Part shown: positions 1-12,257 of the stretch, piece after piece | Layout: each line of letters starts with the position of its first letter | How positions within the stretch are numbered: the stretch's first letter is position 1 | Assembly: GCA_963556695.1 (NCBI GenBank) | Contig: CAUWAG010000006.1 | Coordinates: forward strand, 2,914,001 to 2,978,000 | Length of the DNA stretch: 64,000 nt | Direction: 5' to 3' | From: Anthostomella pinea | Taxonomy: Eukaryota > Ascomycota > Sordariomycetes > Xylariales > Xylariaceae | The notes under the pieces: model-generated | The model's input: only the letters and a program-made list of their open reading frames with translations | Told to the model about the DNA's origin: nothing | Database searches by the model: none | Translations under genes and position numbers: made by a program

Positions 1-889
1 AGGTTTTTGACAATGTATTTCCGGCAGGCCTCCATCTCCTCCAGAGACATCTTGTATAGGGGGCTGTAACCGAGGTCTTCCGGCTTCCCCACGAGATCGA
101 TCTTGTGGTCAACTCCAGGTCGTGAAGGTGACAACTCATCGGATCTGACCTTACTGAACACATCCAAGTGATCGTGGTATTGGCGTGGTACCAGCTCTTC
201 CGCCTTGCGCCGCAGATCATTATCATCGTCATTCAGCATGGACTCCTTCTTCTTCTGAGTAATAACACCGTCGATGCTGAACAGAGTGGTGATACTGTAT
301 TCTATATCTTGTTCTGCAATTGTTCGTGTGAAGGAGACTGCATTTACCATTGCCACTTCGAGAGGACAGTGCCTGTACCATCCGATGCCATCCCTCCGCA
401 TCACATAAGGGCCTTGGGCATCATATTGTACCTTTTCGGAAAAGGACGGTTCAGGTCGATCTCAGACCGGGATGTATGGTGCAGTAAGTGGGGGTGTCGA
501 GATATGTCTTCAAGATACTCCTAATTGAGAGCTTCCTTTATCTTGTCATAGCACGAGCCGGTAGACGATCATTGAGGCTGTAAAATAGCTAGTGGTGCTT
601 GTTGTAGAGGTTTGTCAGTCAATATGTAATCTTTGAGAGGTTCCTGAATAGGAAGAGAAGGATTAGCCACTTCGTCAATCCTCGCCTTGATGAGGCAGAG
701 GTCAACATCTTTAAGTAGCGTTTCAGAACCTTCTCTATTACGCCAGTGAGGAGGATCTAGAGCAAATTGAACAGAAGGCTTTTGATAGTTTGTTTTCGAA
801 GGATCTGGAGTAACCTGAGTAGGTGGCTCTTAGTTTGTTTTTTTCAGAATACTTCAAAATAGAGGGGATCCGCGATGTCCATCCTGTCA

Positions 890-1171
890 TTATTGGTCAT
901 CCTTTTCCATCAGCTCGTCTCGTCTTCTAGCATCTTGAGCGACAGCTGGGTGTTTGAGGAGGTCACCTGCCTCATCCATGGAGCTCTCCTTACCACCCTG
1001 GTAATCAGGCGTCCAATCCGAGGAGAAAAGAAGTCTCTTCCTTGGAGAATCCACGAGGACATCGTGGTGATCCAGGAACATCTTTCTTAATATAACATCG
1101 TACTTCATATCCACAACCAGTAATGGAGTATCGTCGATCATACGACCTTGGATGCGGAAGTGCGCTTTCAA
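890..1171 (-). pseudogene. Gypsy aspartyl-protease region, degraded
   Basis: A short minus-strand fragment reading DTPLLVVDMKYDVILRKMFLDHHDVLVD followed by SPRKRLLF. This resembles the end of a Gypsy protease, where the strand 'I-L-G-x-x-[WF]-L-x-x-H-x-x-x-I-D' precedes the 'R-x-R' strand. The catalytic DTGA/DSGA box is not visible in this frame, so only the C-terminal half is recognisable. It lies between gag and RT on the same strand, as expected. Confidence 0.5.
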
Positions 1172-1490
1172 GACTACGTCAACAGATTGTGTTGCCTAAC
1201 CATCGAATCCAGCGATAGGTACTGGTTTGAAGTCTTCGATCTTAATAGTCTTGAGGTATTTCAAGATCTTGGCTGCAAACTTCAGGTTCACGAGCAAATA
1301 GGCACCCACACCGGTATCGGCAAGACATCGCGCGGAGAGAGAAAAGCCATATTGACCATTGTACAATTCAGTAGGAAGGGATCACCTCCTAAGACCTGCG
1401 TCAAATCAAATGGTATCTTCCTGCACGCATTAATATCAAGTGCCAAAATCATGTGCTGAACCCCAGGATGTGTGTCTGTTCTTCCTTGAG

Positions 1491-3335
1491 TTAATCTTTT
1501 ACCTCCTCTTCGCTCAGCTTGTAAGCATTAGAAGCGTGGGCGGCTCTCATGATCGCTCTGATTCGAGCCTCCTCGATCTTCTTATACTTGGCCTTCAGAT
1601 CACACTCAGGGCTGCGATGACCTGGTTCGTAACAGATGAAGTACTGTCCCTTAGGGATTAAGGATTGGGTCTGGTCGTACGAGGGCTTCGCGTACATCTT
1701 CTTGCCGTTCGAAGCAGTACCTGCAACAGCGATGCCATGATGATCAACAGGTTCGGGAGATCCGCGATTGCCGTTCCCACCCGGGATGGGTTGAGGGAGT
1801 CGAGGACCAGGGAGAGTGTTGTTGTTATTCGGGGCCTTTGCCGCGTCAGGCTTATCTTTCTTTGCCTTCATCTATCGGAGCAAGAAGTTCTTGCGTTGCT
1901 GACAGTCGTAGCGATCAACATATTGACAGAACGCAGAGAAGTCTACCAAGTCGTCATCCTTCTTATCAAAGGAGATGGAGTTAAGGCGATCCAGAAGTCG
2001 CTTAAAGAGTTCCTTCTTCCAAGTAGACTTTACCTTCCGACTCATGCCTGCGAGCTTCACGAACTCGAGCTTGAAAACAGGGAAGTCCTGACCCTTGGTC
2101 ATCTTCAGGAAATCGAACAATTCGTTCGTCTTGTCCTTTGCGTGATGATTCTTATAACTCTCATCCAGGTAGTCAATGACTGCTTGGCTTGTCGTGAGAA
2201 TGGGTTTTCCGTTCTCATCTTCTTCAATGAAGGGTAGGAGGTTGTCAGAGGCTGTACCACCGAGATGTCCTATGATATAGATAATCTTTTTGTCATCAGT
2301 GGCGAAATGATCCGCATTGCTCTGGAACTTCTTTTTGAGGAGTAAGAACCAGGTCTGAAACTTGACCAGAGGGGTCTTGTCCGTGGGAAAAGGAGTATCA
2401 TTAGTGAAAATGGGGGGATCTTTTTGTTTCGCAGAGCGTTGAGTACCTCCCTCAGAGTGATTGGAACCGGGGGTGTTCTTGCGGGGGTTACCAGCCATGA
2501 GAACAATCTTCTCCTTAAGTAAGGCAATTGTCTTGTCCTTCGTCTTGAGCTCCTCATATCAATTGGTGTTGACAGTCTCTATGAGCTCATCATCCTCTCG
2601 AACACGCTGAGCTGATCAAACAGGTCGGCCGTCTTCGTTAATCTCCTGTACCTCAGCCTCAGGACGTCGGTCAAGTTCAGCCTTGAGATCGGCGACTTGC
2701 TTGTGGACGTCAAGGAGTTCGGTGAAGTATGAGGTCGCGTATCAGTGCATTGAGCCAAGATTGACATTAAAAGTGACTAACAGGTTCCAGAGATGGTTGG
2801 TCATGTCACGATTAACCATCGAGGCAAGGGTTCTGAGCTTCATCTCTTGAAACAATGCGTCGGTGTTGTCAGCGTACATCTTGTTGAAGTTCATAATGTC
2901 ACATAGACCTGTATAAGAAGGCCACTCTGTTTGACCATCTTCAGTCAGCACGACAAAAGGCATAGCAAGGCCCTTGTCACTCTCATGACACAGACAGCGG
3001 CATAGTGAGTGATGTACTGGTATATCTCGTCGTGGACATCTCCAAGGTCCTGGTTGAGTTGGTAATGAGTGAACAGCTCTTTATTGGCCTATTTAAGGAA
3101 GGTCTCGCGATTGCTGAGGTTACAGGCCTGACCTTTGTAAAGGTGGAGAGTCTCGCTCTCGGTATCTTCGGTGAATGTGGGGATGATGTTTTGCTCTGCC
3201 GCGTTAGCAGTCTGCTTAATGATAGAGTCGCGTCAGACTTGTTTCTTTGGCCAGAGCTTCTGGAAGATCGTCTCGTCGTACTGGACTTGCTTCTTTGCGC
3301 TCGCCTGCTGCTGGCGTTCTTTGTCTGATCGTATC
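1491..3335 (-). pseudogene. Gypsy gag polyprotein, broken
   Basis: The longest intact piece is 208 residues (2498-1872), a retrotransposon capsid-like domain with the pattern TPLVKFQTWFLLLKKKF ... FDFLKMTKGQDF typical of Gypsy gag. The next piece (1871-1491) is basic and proline-rich and ends in a damaged zinc knuckle, YFICYEPGHRSPEC, where the first cysteine of the CCHC box is tyrosine. Upstream the same protein continues with stops and a frameshift: a basic Gln-rich start (MIRSDKERQQQ) at about 3335 and coiled-coil-like sequence (DLKAELDRRPEAEVQEINEDG). The ATG at 2498 is therefore probably internal to a longer gag. The stops and the shift near 2960 make it a pseudogene. Confidence 0.65.
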
Positions 3336-4607
3336 ATTGTGGAGGGATCGGTTTGTTCGTGGGCGATGTGTGGTTGACACGCTAGTCGAGGCGCGTCAAG
3401 ATCAGGATCAGGTCTTTCAGGTCGGTTCTTTCGTTCGTGGAAATTTACGGTCTTCCCAGACGACTGTGATTGACCAAAGTATGGTCATGGGGCAGATACA
3501 AGCACAGGACAAAGATGCCCATCAATGACTTGTATTGTACGAAAATACTTGCTGGGGAAGGAAAGAAGGATCTGACATCCCACCAAATTCTGGTGGGGAG
3601 ATAGATCATCAATCCCGCCCCACAATAATCTATCTAGCTGTGCAGCAGGGCAACGCGTCCACCCCATCAAGTTACGTGGTAGGAGCGCACACACCATGAT
3701 GGATGGCAAATCCATCACACATGCAGCTAGCTGACCAAGCTAAAAAATAAGACTCTTATATTTCTGTTCAAAAGCTTGCTGAAACATTCTACGTATTAAT
3801 CTCTATACTGGCACAAAGAATCACCGGCTGAGCACTATAATGTGATAGCATATCTAATTCTTTGAAACTTATGGTTTCTGAAAAGAATACTATTTGCTCC
3901 TTTATACTCGCCCTGAATGCGCAAGCATTTCTGCCTTGTTGTACTTATGTTAAAGACATAGCAAATCAATTGTTGGTAGCACGTGGGGCTGGACAGAACG
4001 GAAATAACTGGAAGGCAAACTTCATTAAACGTACATCAGGCCTCCGGACACGGTTTTATCATAGGATGGACTATTCAAAGGTCTTGAACGAAGATCCAGA
4101 CGTGTATTGCGTATGGTTTCGCCAAATTGCGGCAGCAAGTGTGAAACATAGTATCCAAGATGCGGATATTTATAATTTCAATGAGACTGTGTTTATGATA
4201 GGCATTATTGGGTCCGGCATGGTCATTATAAGCACCAAAAGACATGACAGGTCTACACAAGCTCAGCAAGGTAACAGGGAATAGTCTATAGTAATCTCTG
4301 CTATTAATGCTGATGGTTGGGTGGCCCCGTTATTCATCATTCTATAAGGCAAAACATATCTCGCGTCATGGGTCCGCAACACAACATTACCACGCGATTA
4401 GAAGGTGGCTGTATCCGACAACGGGTGGACTACAAATGAGATCAGTTTGAAATGGATTCAGCATTTCGATAAGTATACCAGACCGCGTATGACCGCTGGT
4501 AAACTCCTCATTATCCTAGATGGTCATGAAAGCCACCATTCCCAGGTCTTTGGTGATTATTGTTAGAACAACGGCATTATTACCCTTTGTATACCTGCAT
4601 ACGGAGG

Positions 4608-4790
4608 TTGATTACAAGAAAAAATGACAAGGTGGGAGAAAAGGAGCAGGTGTGCGTACAGCCGAGGCTACAGTACATATGGTCCTGGTCTCCTTATCTA
4701 ATCTACACATGACCTGATGACTCAGCATTCAACCAGGTGGATACAGTCGTACACCGTCACACGTGACATCATTCGTGCTAGTATTTAACA
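4608..4790. repeat. LTR-like insertion inside Fot1 copy 1, left end unclear
   Basis: This second insertion, only 23 bp from the solo LTR, ends with nearly the same 20 bp (attcgtgctagtatttaaca). The Fot1 sequence resumes at ctactagttacataggctcc. The 5' end and a target duplication could not be fixed, so its LTR nature rests on the shared right end. Confidence 0.5.
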
Positions 4791-4813
4791 CTACTAGTTA
4801 CATAGGCTCCAGC

Positions 4814-4983
4814 TGTTGAATACACGGATGTTGATTGATTCTATTGATTGTTCTGCTCTGCGTGCAGAGATTGATCATCTGTCTTCTTGGTGGGTCAGAT
4901 GCCTTATGCGTCTCTGCACCACTAGAGATCTTCCAGTGTCTATCACCGGCTCTCATTCAACACATTCGTGCTAGTATCTAACA
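4814..4983. repeat. Solo LTR inside Fot1 copy 1
   Basis: The segment begins TGTTGAATACACGG and ends GTATCTAACA. It is flanked on both sides by CCAGC (4809-4813 and 4984-4988), a perfect 5-bp target duplication, and removing it restores the Fot1 sequence seen in copy 2. Most of its body matches, in reverse complement, 20062-20202 inside the Gypsy 5' LTR. Confidence 0.8.
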
Positions 4984-5923
4984 CCAGCTTTTAGATGTCA
5001 GCTGTTTTAGCCCGCTCAAACAAGCTTAAAATCGTATGATTAAAGATCTCATCTGGGGTCATATAACCCATATTTAAAGTAGGACTTTCTTGTAGCGTTT
5101 TGCAAAGCACACGACGCTGCCATAACACTGGAAAACGTTTGAGCAGGTTTTAGTACCACTGGCTTTGTTACTTTTGACGCAGAAAGTGTTATTTTAAAGC
5201 TGGATGCTGTCACTGTTGTACAAACAACATCGCTAGACACCAATCTGCCACCTACTATTTGGACTTCAAAGACGCCTACCACCATTAATAAAGCGGAAAC
5301 TAATTGGTTTATATCAAAAATTGAGTCAGAAACCACCAAAGAAGCTCACCAACATCAATAAATAACGTATTGAGCTTGTTTTTTAAGACTACATACGGTC
5401 TTATACATAAGGTCGCTTTGGTTGATTCCTGGGTCCGCGAGCTAGAGGATGCCAATCACTTATTGGATAAATGCTAGAAAATAAAAATCAAATGTCTAAT
5501 AAAAAAGAAATACTTTTTGTTAAAAATATAATAGATCTTCGGGCTGCAAAGAATAGTATTGAGCTGGCAAGACAGGAAATGGGCGAAGATAGTCGTGAGA
5601 AGGGCAGCAGCGCGTGAGCGACGATGTGGCGTTTGCGGCAACACTGGCCATAATGCGCGAACTTGTACAATAGAGATAGAAATGTCTGAAAAAGAGGATT
5701 CCGAATAATTAGATCGAATTCAACGCGTTATAATTAAGTTATTTGACATGTTGATTATAAGGTTCATAAAAGAGTCCCGCTTGCTTGTGTGTCCTGCTCG
5801 CTTGTGACCTACATTAAGCGGTAAATTTTTAATTTTTGATATTAGTATTAGTAAAACTAACAATGATGATAATAAAGAAAATAATATCTTTAGCAAAAAA
5901 GATGCTTAAACAAAGTCAATAGT

Positions 5924-6127
5924 TGTTGGAACAGGCTTGAACAATCAATCATAATACTCGAGTATGGGGTCAAGGTCATGATGTTGCTGATGGTTGGATT
6001 GGGAGGTCTAGCTAGACTCGCAGGTGTGGCTAAATGACCTCACAATCCGGTCTCTAATCTCTTATCTAATCATACATGTGGGTCTTGGTATAGATGGTTT
6101 GCAGGCTGGAATTGCATAGATCCAACA
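5924..6127 (-). repeat. Solo LTR of the copia family, with target duplication
   Basis: A 204-bp copy of the copia LTR in reverse orientation (TGTTGGAACAGG ... GATCCAACA), flanked by ATAGT on both sides (5919-5923 and 6128-6132). It has diverged from the LTRs of the full element at 6216, so it is older. Confidence 0.9.
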
Positions 6128-6215
6128 ATAGTTAAAATGGTATTTTCAAAAGATATTAACTTAACGCTTTGAAGTATAATAGTTAATTAAGTATTGATAT
6201 TTTAATAAATACTGC

Positions 6216-6419
6216 TGTTGGATTCATGCGATTCCAGACTGCAAACCATCTATACCAGGACCCATATGTATGATTAGATAAGATAAGATAGTGGATTGAG
6301 AGGGCACTTGGCCAGACCTTCGAGTCCAGCTAGATTCCTCTCAATCCAACCATCAGCAACATCATGACCTTGACCCCATACTCGAGTATTATGATTGATC
6401 GTTCAAGCCTGTTCCAACA
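6216..6419 (+). repeat. 5' LTR of the copia element
   Basis: 204 bp, TGTTGG ... CCAACA, apparently identical to the copy at 12258-12461. Preceded by the target duplication ACTGC. Confidence 0.95.
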
Positions 6420-6659
6420 CTGATCAGTGTTGTCTCCCAAGGCAACACAGATAAGCAAGGAAAAGAAGAGATCTACTGTATCAACGTTCCTGACACGAGA
6501 CTCGGGATACAGCCAAAGATCTGGATCTTCTGTCGCAAACGTTCTTCCAGAGGAGGCGATTCGAGGCACAGCACGAGATCCGAGGTTTTCTACTGCAAAC
6601 GTTCCTCCAGAGGAGGCGACTCGAGGCAATAGATTACGCTGTAATCACAGCAATATTCA

Positions 6660-7020
6660 CATCCCCGCGCGGCAGCACAGACTGCTGACAGAACCCTCCC
6701 CCACACATCTATCCGACGCGCCCGTCCGACACACGCCCATCCGACACATGCCAGATTGTTGACAGAACCACCTGACACACATCCATCTGACGCGCTTGTC
6801 CGACACACACCCGTCCGACACACGCCCATCCGACACATGCCAGATTGTTGACAGAACCACCTGACACACATCCGTCCGACACACGCCCATCCCACACGCC
6901 CATCCCACACGCCTATCCCACACGCCCATCCGACACGTGCCCATCTGACACGTCCATCCGACACGTCCATCCGACACGCCCATATCCAACACAAGTACAT
7001 CCGACACGAGTACATCCGAC
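6660..7020 (+). repeat. Minisatellite in the copia leader
   Basis: About 360 bp built from variants of CATCCGACACGC and CCGTCCGACACA, with a higher-order unit of about 89 bp that contains CCAGATTGTTGACAGAACC (6751 and 6840) and a more diverged copy near 6680. It lies between the 5' LTR and the first ATG of the pol frame at 7024. Minus-strand ORFs here are repeat artefacts. Confidence 0.85.
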
Positions 7021-7023
7021 AAG

Positions 7024-10000
7024 ATGGCCTCCAGCAATGGCAACAGCGAAATCCAAGTCGCTCAAGACCCTGCTGACATCCTGAGAGATAAGAAGCTACG
7101 ATACCTTGGCAAGCACAATCTACATGCCAACCTTGTCGACTCCATCGACCTCGATATGATCCATCCAGTCGATCTGAGAGATGACGACACTATTCACATC
7201 AACTCGTACACCCTAGCCTGCATTGATCGCTATAATAGCAATGAGAAGCCTGTCCCTTACGACATCTTTGAGAGCTTCTGAATGGACTTTGAAGAATGGA
7301 CAAGAGACAACTTCGAGAAGATTGAACGAACCATCCGAGGTATCTTCCGAAAATGCCTTATTTCCCAAGGAATCTATCTAGGCAAGGCAAACCACTCTAT
7401 CGCGGACGCACTTGCCAACCTCGTAACCGCAGAAGACCTTCCTGTCTGGGACAAGATCACGCTTGACAGGACAAAACTGTTATATCCAAACCCTGACCTG
7501 TGGAAAATGGTTGAAGGCTACATGGTTATCCAAGCACGAAAAAACGGCGATGACGCTGATTCATCCAATACCAACACACCTGGTTTCGATCTTCAAGACG
7601 AAAATGACCCCCCTCCTGCTAATACTGCTAACCTCGAACCTACTGAGCAGCATGTTTCACAGAGCCATATCGCGTTCCAGAGCATTGACAGCAACCAATT
7701 GAGAGATACTTTACGAACACCTGCTCTGATACGTCCCCAATATCGGAATCCCTCATAGACTCCGCAAGCCGGATTCATACCCGGACAAACCCCGATGGCA
7801 TATGCAATTGACAGCTTCGTCCCCGGTCCTCGACATGTTACTGTTACACCGGACCCCGGTTTCAAGACCTACCAGCAGCACAATCAATGGCTTCAGAACC
7901 AGCCACCTGACCCATATACACAGATTCCCCCTGCCCCGGTAGCGAACGAAGATCTTGCTTCTGCAACCATCGCTACGTTCGCTAAGATATGGACAAAGGA
8001 AGACTGTTACTCTGGAAGACCGTATGATATTCTGGACGACAAGATGCGTTATTTCCTGAACACGTGTTCTACCATTGGCATCAAACCTGGTCAATTCCAC
8101 GCGGTATTCCCTCAAGTGCTTACTGGCGCAGCCCGAATATATTTCATGCACCATGTTAGCCGTCATTCCATGTTTTCTGACATGTATAATCGTCTCAAGA
8201 TACATTTTGACACAGAGGTCAACAGGACGCAGTATCATCGGGATTGGTCTACAATTACCTACGGCAATTTGAAGGCACGACTCGAGAATGCCAACAAGTC
8301 CAATATGGACGTCCTTGAGGCATTACTTGACAAGCTGCAGCTTTGTCAACGCGCCCTCGGCCCATCATATCTCAGCGAGACACAGCTAATTGCAGCTGTG
8401 GAACGCGCCTGCCGTGGCGTCAAGGAACTCGAATACGCATTGTTCACCCCGTCTCATACATTCGAGGCTCTTGCATCCAAGCTCCGACAATCACTCCAAA
8501 CCTCTGAAGACTCAATTAACAGCGCCCAGCATGCTGCCAATCAGTACTTTACTGATCGCAAGTTCCACCGGCAGAAAGACAAGCAATACAATAAACGAGA
8601 TAGCAATGTTACCAGACGTTGTTACATCTGTAGTGACCCTGACTGTCGATTGTGGAAGCATTCTCCAGAGGAACAACGAAAATCCAAAGAGAAATGGCGG
8701 CACGATCAACAGTTCCGTGGACGACCGACCACAGGCCCTGCCTATATTCACTTCCTGGCCGACTACGAGCCAGATCTTGACTCCGACCCCAATAACACGC
8801 ATGATCAATACGTCATGGATTCTGGAAGCGACAGTAGCAACGATGCTGTACAGTACCTCACAGCCACCTTACTTAGTGACCGAGCGTTTCAACATTCAAT
8901 TACTGCCACAGACAACTCCCAGGTTGGGTTCGAGTCTGACAGCTTCATACTGGATAGATATACCAGTTCTACATTCCAAGGAATTATGCCTGATTCTGGC
9001 GCTGCTTCCGTTTCAACAGCTGGCAAGGGTCAATTCCTAGCCTTACAGCGTGAGCTACCCTCAGTTTTACTCGATAAATCACGCGCTGGAGAAGCTACGG
9101 TTAAATTCGGTGAAGGACAGCCCCTAGATTCCCTTGGCACGATCCATGTTGACACCCCCATTGGAGACGTGACGTTCCATGTCGTTGACACCCAAACTCC
9201 CTTCCTCCTCTGCCTGAAAGACTTCGACAATCTTGGCGTAATGTTTGACAATATTGCCAATAGGATGATCCGACTACGAGATGGCAAGTCTATCCCAATC
9301 ACCCGCAAATGGGGCCACCCCTGGTTCTTCCCCTCAGCAATGACAACTGCATCAACCGGTGTTTTCCTGACAGAAGCTGAATTACGACGCGTTCATACCC
9401 GATTTGGACACCCTTCTGTTGGCAAGCTTTACAAGCTCTTGGAGAAATCTGGCAACGAAGCTGATCGAGATGCCATTGCAATGATCAACAAGTTTTGCCA
9501 TCACTGCCAGGTCAAAGGCCCGTCACCACAGCGGTTCAAGTTCTCCATCAAGAAGGATATTGATTTCAACTACGAAGTCATCGTCGATGTCATGTACCTG
9601 GAGAGCAAGCCCGTTCTTCACTGCGTTGACGCCGCTACAGCCTTCCAAGCAGCCCAATTCCTTCTCAACCTGTCTGCCAAGGAGACCTGGGAAGCATTGA
9701 AACGATGTTGGATTGACACTTATCTTGGCCCTCCAGATGTCCTGACGCACGATGCCGGTACCAACTTTGCAGCCACAGAATTTTGCGCTGAAGCCCGATT
9801 GCTTGGAATCACCTGTCATCAGATTCCCGTTGAAGCTCATTGGTCGATTGGCAAGGTTGAACAGTATCATACCCCCATTCGACGCTCTTACGAGATCATC
9901 CGAGCCGAATCATCCGGGATCTCTCGAGAAGCTGCCCTGCAGATGGCAGTAAAAGCCGTGAACGATACCGCCGGTCCTGATGGTCTTGTACCAACGCTCT

Positions 10001-12189
10001 TGGTCTTTGGAGCCTATCCACGCGTTACGATGGATTCACCCCCGACACTATCACAGCTTCAACGTGCCCAGGCCCAGGCCAAAGCAATGGCCGAACTACG
10101 TAAGCTCCAAGTCAAGCGAAACGTTCAAAATGCTCTGAACACAAGGAATGGCCCTGATACAACCCAAACACTGCCTCTCTCTCTTCCCATCGGCAGTGAA
10201 GTCCTTGTCTATCGTGAAAAAGACAAATATCAAGGCCCGTACAAGGTTCTATCAGTGACAGACCGAGAAGTGACCGTTGAGATGATCAACGGACCAACCC
10301 TATTCAGCCGCACGCACGTCAAGCCGTACAACCGTCACCCTGACGCGACCCTCAATACTGAGAAGCTTAACGACTACGATGCCCCCGTTCCGTTCGAATA
10401 TCCAGAACCGACACTCCCCCGTCGTCGCGGCCGCCCTCCGAAGCTCCCTACACCCATCCAAAGCACGAAGCGACCGCGAGGCCGACCCAGAAAAATATAC
10501 GTGGTACACATAGCCACTACGACTACAAGCGAAGAGGAGAACTTTGCTGGCTCTTTTGTCCAGCAAGATGAATATGGCATTTTCCTCTCGCATAAGGAGC
10601 GTGCTGATCACGCTCTCGCCCTGAAACTGCGCACTGAAGGCAAGATCACAGCCCCCGGAGCACCCTTCGAGCAATCCGATCTCGTTGAGATTGAGTCTCT
10701 ATTTGCCGATGAAGTGCTTGTCCCCATTCTGTTTGACAGCAAGATTCACAGTGATACCCGACTGTTTAACTCTCGTCTCGTCCGCACTGTCAAAGGCATC
10801 AATGACCGCCCTTACGAGAAGAGCAGACTCGTGGTTCAAGGATATAACGATCATGAGAAGCACAGTATCATGACCCAAGCACCGACGATCATGCGATGTA
10901 GCCAACGACTGGCCATGGCTTTGACACCGTCTCTACGACGGCTGGGTTGCCTCGCCGCCTCTCGAGACATCACTATGGCTTATACACAGTCACGACACCC
11001 GATGAATCGTCTTGTCCTATGCAAGCTACCCATTGAACTAAAGAAGAAGTATCCAGAGGGTACGATTCTTCGCGTCGACAAACCCCTATACGGAATCGCA
11101 GAAGCTGGGAATCATTGGTATGACACATATTCTGCCCATCACAAGGAAAGACTAGAAATGGAGACATCCGTATACGACCCTTATTTATTTATTACAAAGA
11201 AAGGCAACCACTTTGCTATCGCAGCCCTTCAAACTGACGACACCTTTGTCATTGGTACTACCAGCTTCTTAGAGAAGGAAAAAGACGAAACGAGGAAAGC
11301 GGGCTACAAGACGAAGCCACGAACCCAGTTTGATACTGGTTCTTCTGGCGACTTCAACGGATACCGCCTAGAATTTCAGACTGAGAGCATGACAGCGACT
11401 CAAAAGGGACAAGCTGACAAGCTCGTCCTGATTGACATGAGTGACAAGGACTACAAGCAGAGATTCATTGAGCAACGAGCAAGAGGCGCTTACATTGCCT
11501 CCATCTGTCAACCAGAAGCCGCATTCGACTATTCTATCGCAGCCCAAGCCCAAGAACCCTCCGACAAGGACGTCGAGATGCTAAACAAACGCATTCAGTA
11601 GCAACTAGACAACAAGTTACGTGGACTTCGATTCGTGACGACTGATCTGTCTACTGCTAAACTCTTTGTGTTCGTTGATGGATCATTCGCCAATAACAAG
11701 GACCTATCATCACAGATCGGATTTGTCATTATCCTCGGGAGTGAATCATCTGGTAATGGTGAGACATTCACATTTGATCTGACCGGAAACATTGTTCATT
11801 GGTCCTCTACCAAATGCAAGAGAGTCACACGGAGCGTTCTAGCTTCTGAAATCTATGGCATGGTTGCTGGCTATGACTACGGATACGTGATCCACCGTAC
11901 ACTGGCAACTATCTGCCAACGCCTCGAAGTACCTACGATCCCCCTGATCCTCTGCACGGACTCATACTCGCTATACCAGTGCCTTGTCAAGCTCGGCACT
12001 ACCAATGAGAAGCGCCTGATGATCGATGTCATGGCGCTCCGGCAGTCATACGAGAATCATGAGATCACAGAAATCCGATGGATCCATGGTGAGGATAACC
12101 CTGCTGACTCGATGACCAAATCGTCTCCAAATAAAGCTCTTCATAGTCTTGTTTCTAATAACAAGACAACGGTTCGAGTTGAAGGCTGA
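7024..12189 (+). pseudogene. Copia gag-pol polyprotein in one frame with three stops
   Basis: A single reading frame of 1,722 codons is broken only by TGA at 7279, TAG at 7756 and TAG at 11599; the pieces before and after are in register. The 1,268-residue main piece (7795-11601) holds capsid-like gag, a cysteine-rich segment (CYICSDPDC), protease PDSGAAS (Asp at about residue 400), pre-integrase HHCC (RFGHPS ... CHHCQ), integrase (D in VIVDVMYL, D in THDAGTNF, E in IGKVEQYH) and RT with ALQTDDTFVIG in place of the usual YVDD. RNase H (11635-12189) keeps FVDGSF, SEIYGM, CTDSYS and WIHGEDNPAD. Each stop is one transition away from a sense codon (CGA, CAG). No frameshifts are present, which fits a recent copy. 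Confidence 0.85.
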
Positions 12190-12257
12190 GTTCAGCGCTG
12201 AGATCACCTGAAAAGACGGTTTGATGGAATCGCAACCATGAAAGAAAGAGTATCCTG

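Larger units (their letters stand above)
1..3718 (-). mobile_element. Ty3/Gypsy LTR retrotransposon relic, cut by the window edge
   Basis: A degenerate Gypsy-type element read on the minus strand: gag is nearest 3335-1491, a protease-like segment follows at 1171-890, and reverse-transcriptase N-terminal sequence reaches position 1 (the extreme end reads YKMSLEEMEACRKYIVKN, matching the region just before the RT palm in Gypsy pol). The order gag-PR-RT on one strand is what identifies it. Frames are broken by several stops and shifts, so it is inactive. Its 5' end (probable LTR, about 3500-3718) abuts Fot1-like sequence at about 3720, with the first Fot1 residues QLADQAK starting right after, so it probably inserted into that transposon. 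I could not define the LTR ends; RT, integrase and the 3' LTR would lie outside the window. Confidence 0.75.
3720..5814 (+). mobile_element. Fot1/pogo-like DNA transposon, copy 1, interrupted
   Basis: Plus-strand relic of a Tc1/mariner-superfamily pogo (Fot1-type) element. The longest open piece (3862-4284) reads FIKRTSGLRTRFYHRMDYSK ... YNFNETVFMIGIIGSGMV, the linker and first DDE strand of Fot1 transposases. LDGHESHHSQ follows at about 4520, and a C-terminal CCHC knuckle (CGVCGNTGHNARTC) lies near 5625. The 3' TIR (cgcttgtgacctacat, then TA) ends at 5814 and resembles the ends of copy 3 at 40545. The 5' end is lost at the junction with the Gypsy relic. Two LTR-like insertions split the gene at about 4608-4790 and 4814-4983. 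Many stops; no functional transposase. Identity of the family is firm, the boundaries less so. Confidence 0.75.

Noticed and set aside
6660..7020. Regularly repeated segment resembling a CRISPR array, with Cys/Trp-rich ORFs up to 141 codons on the minus strand
   Set aside because: The unit is a drifting minisatellite without unique spacers, it lies in a retrotransposon leader of a eukaryote, and the ORFs are by-products of the repeat.
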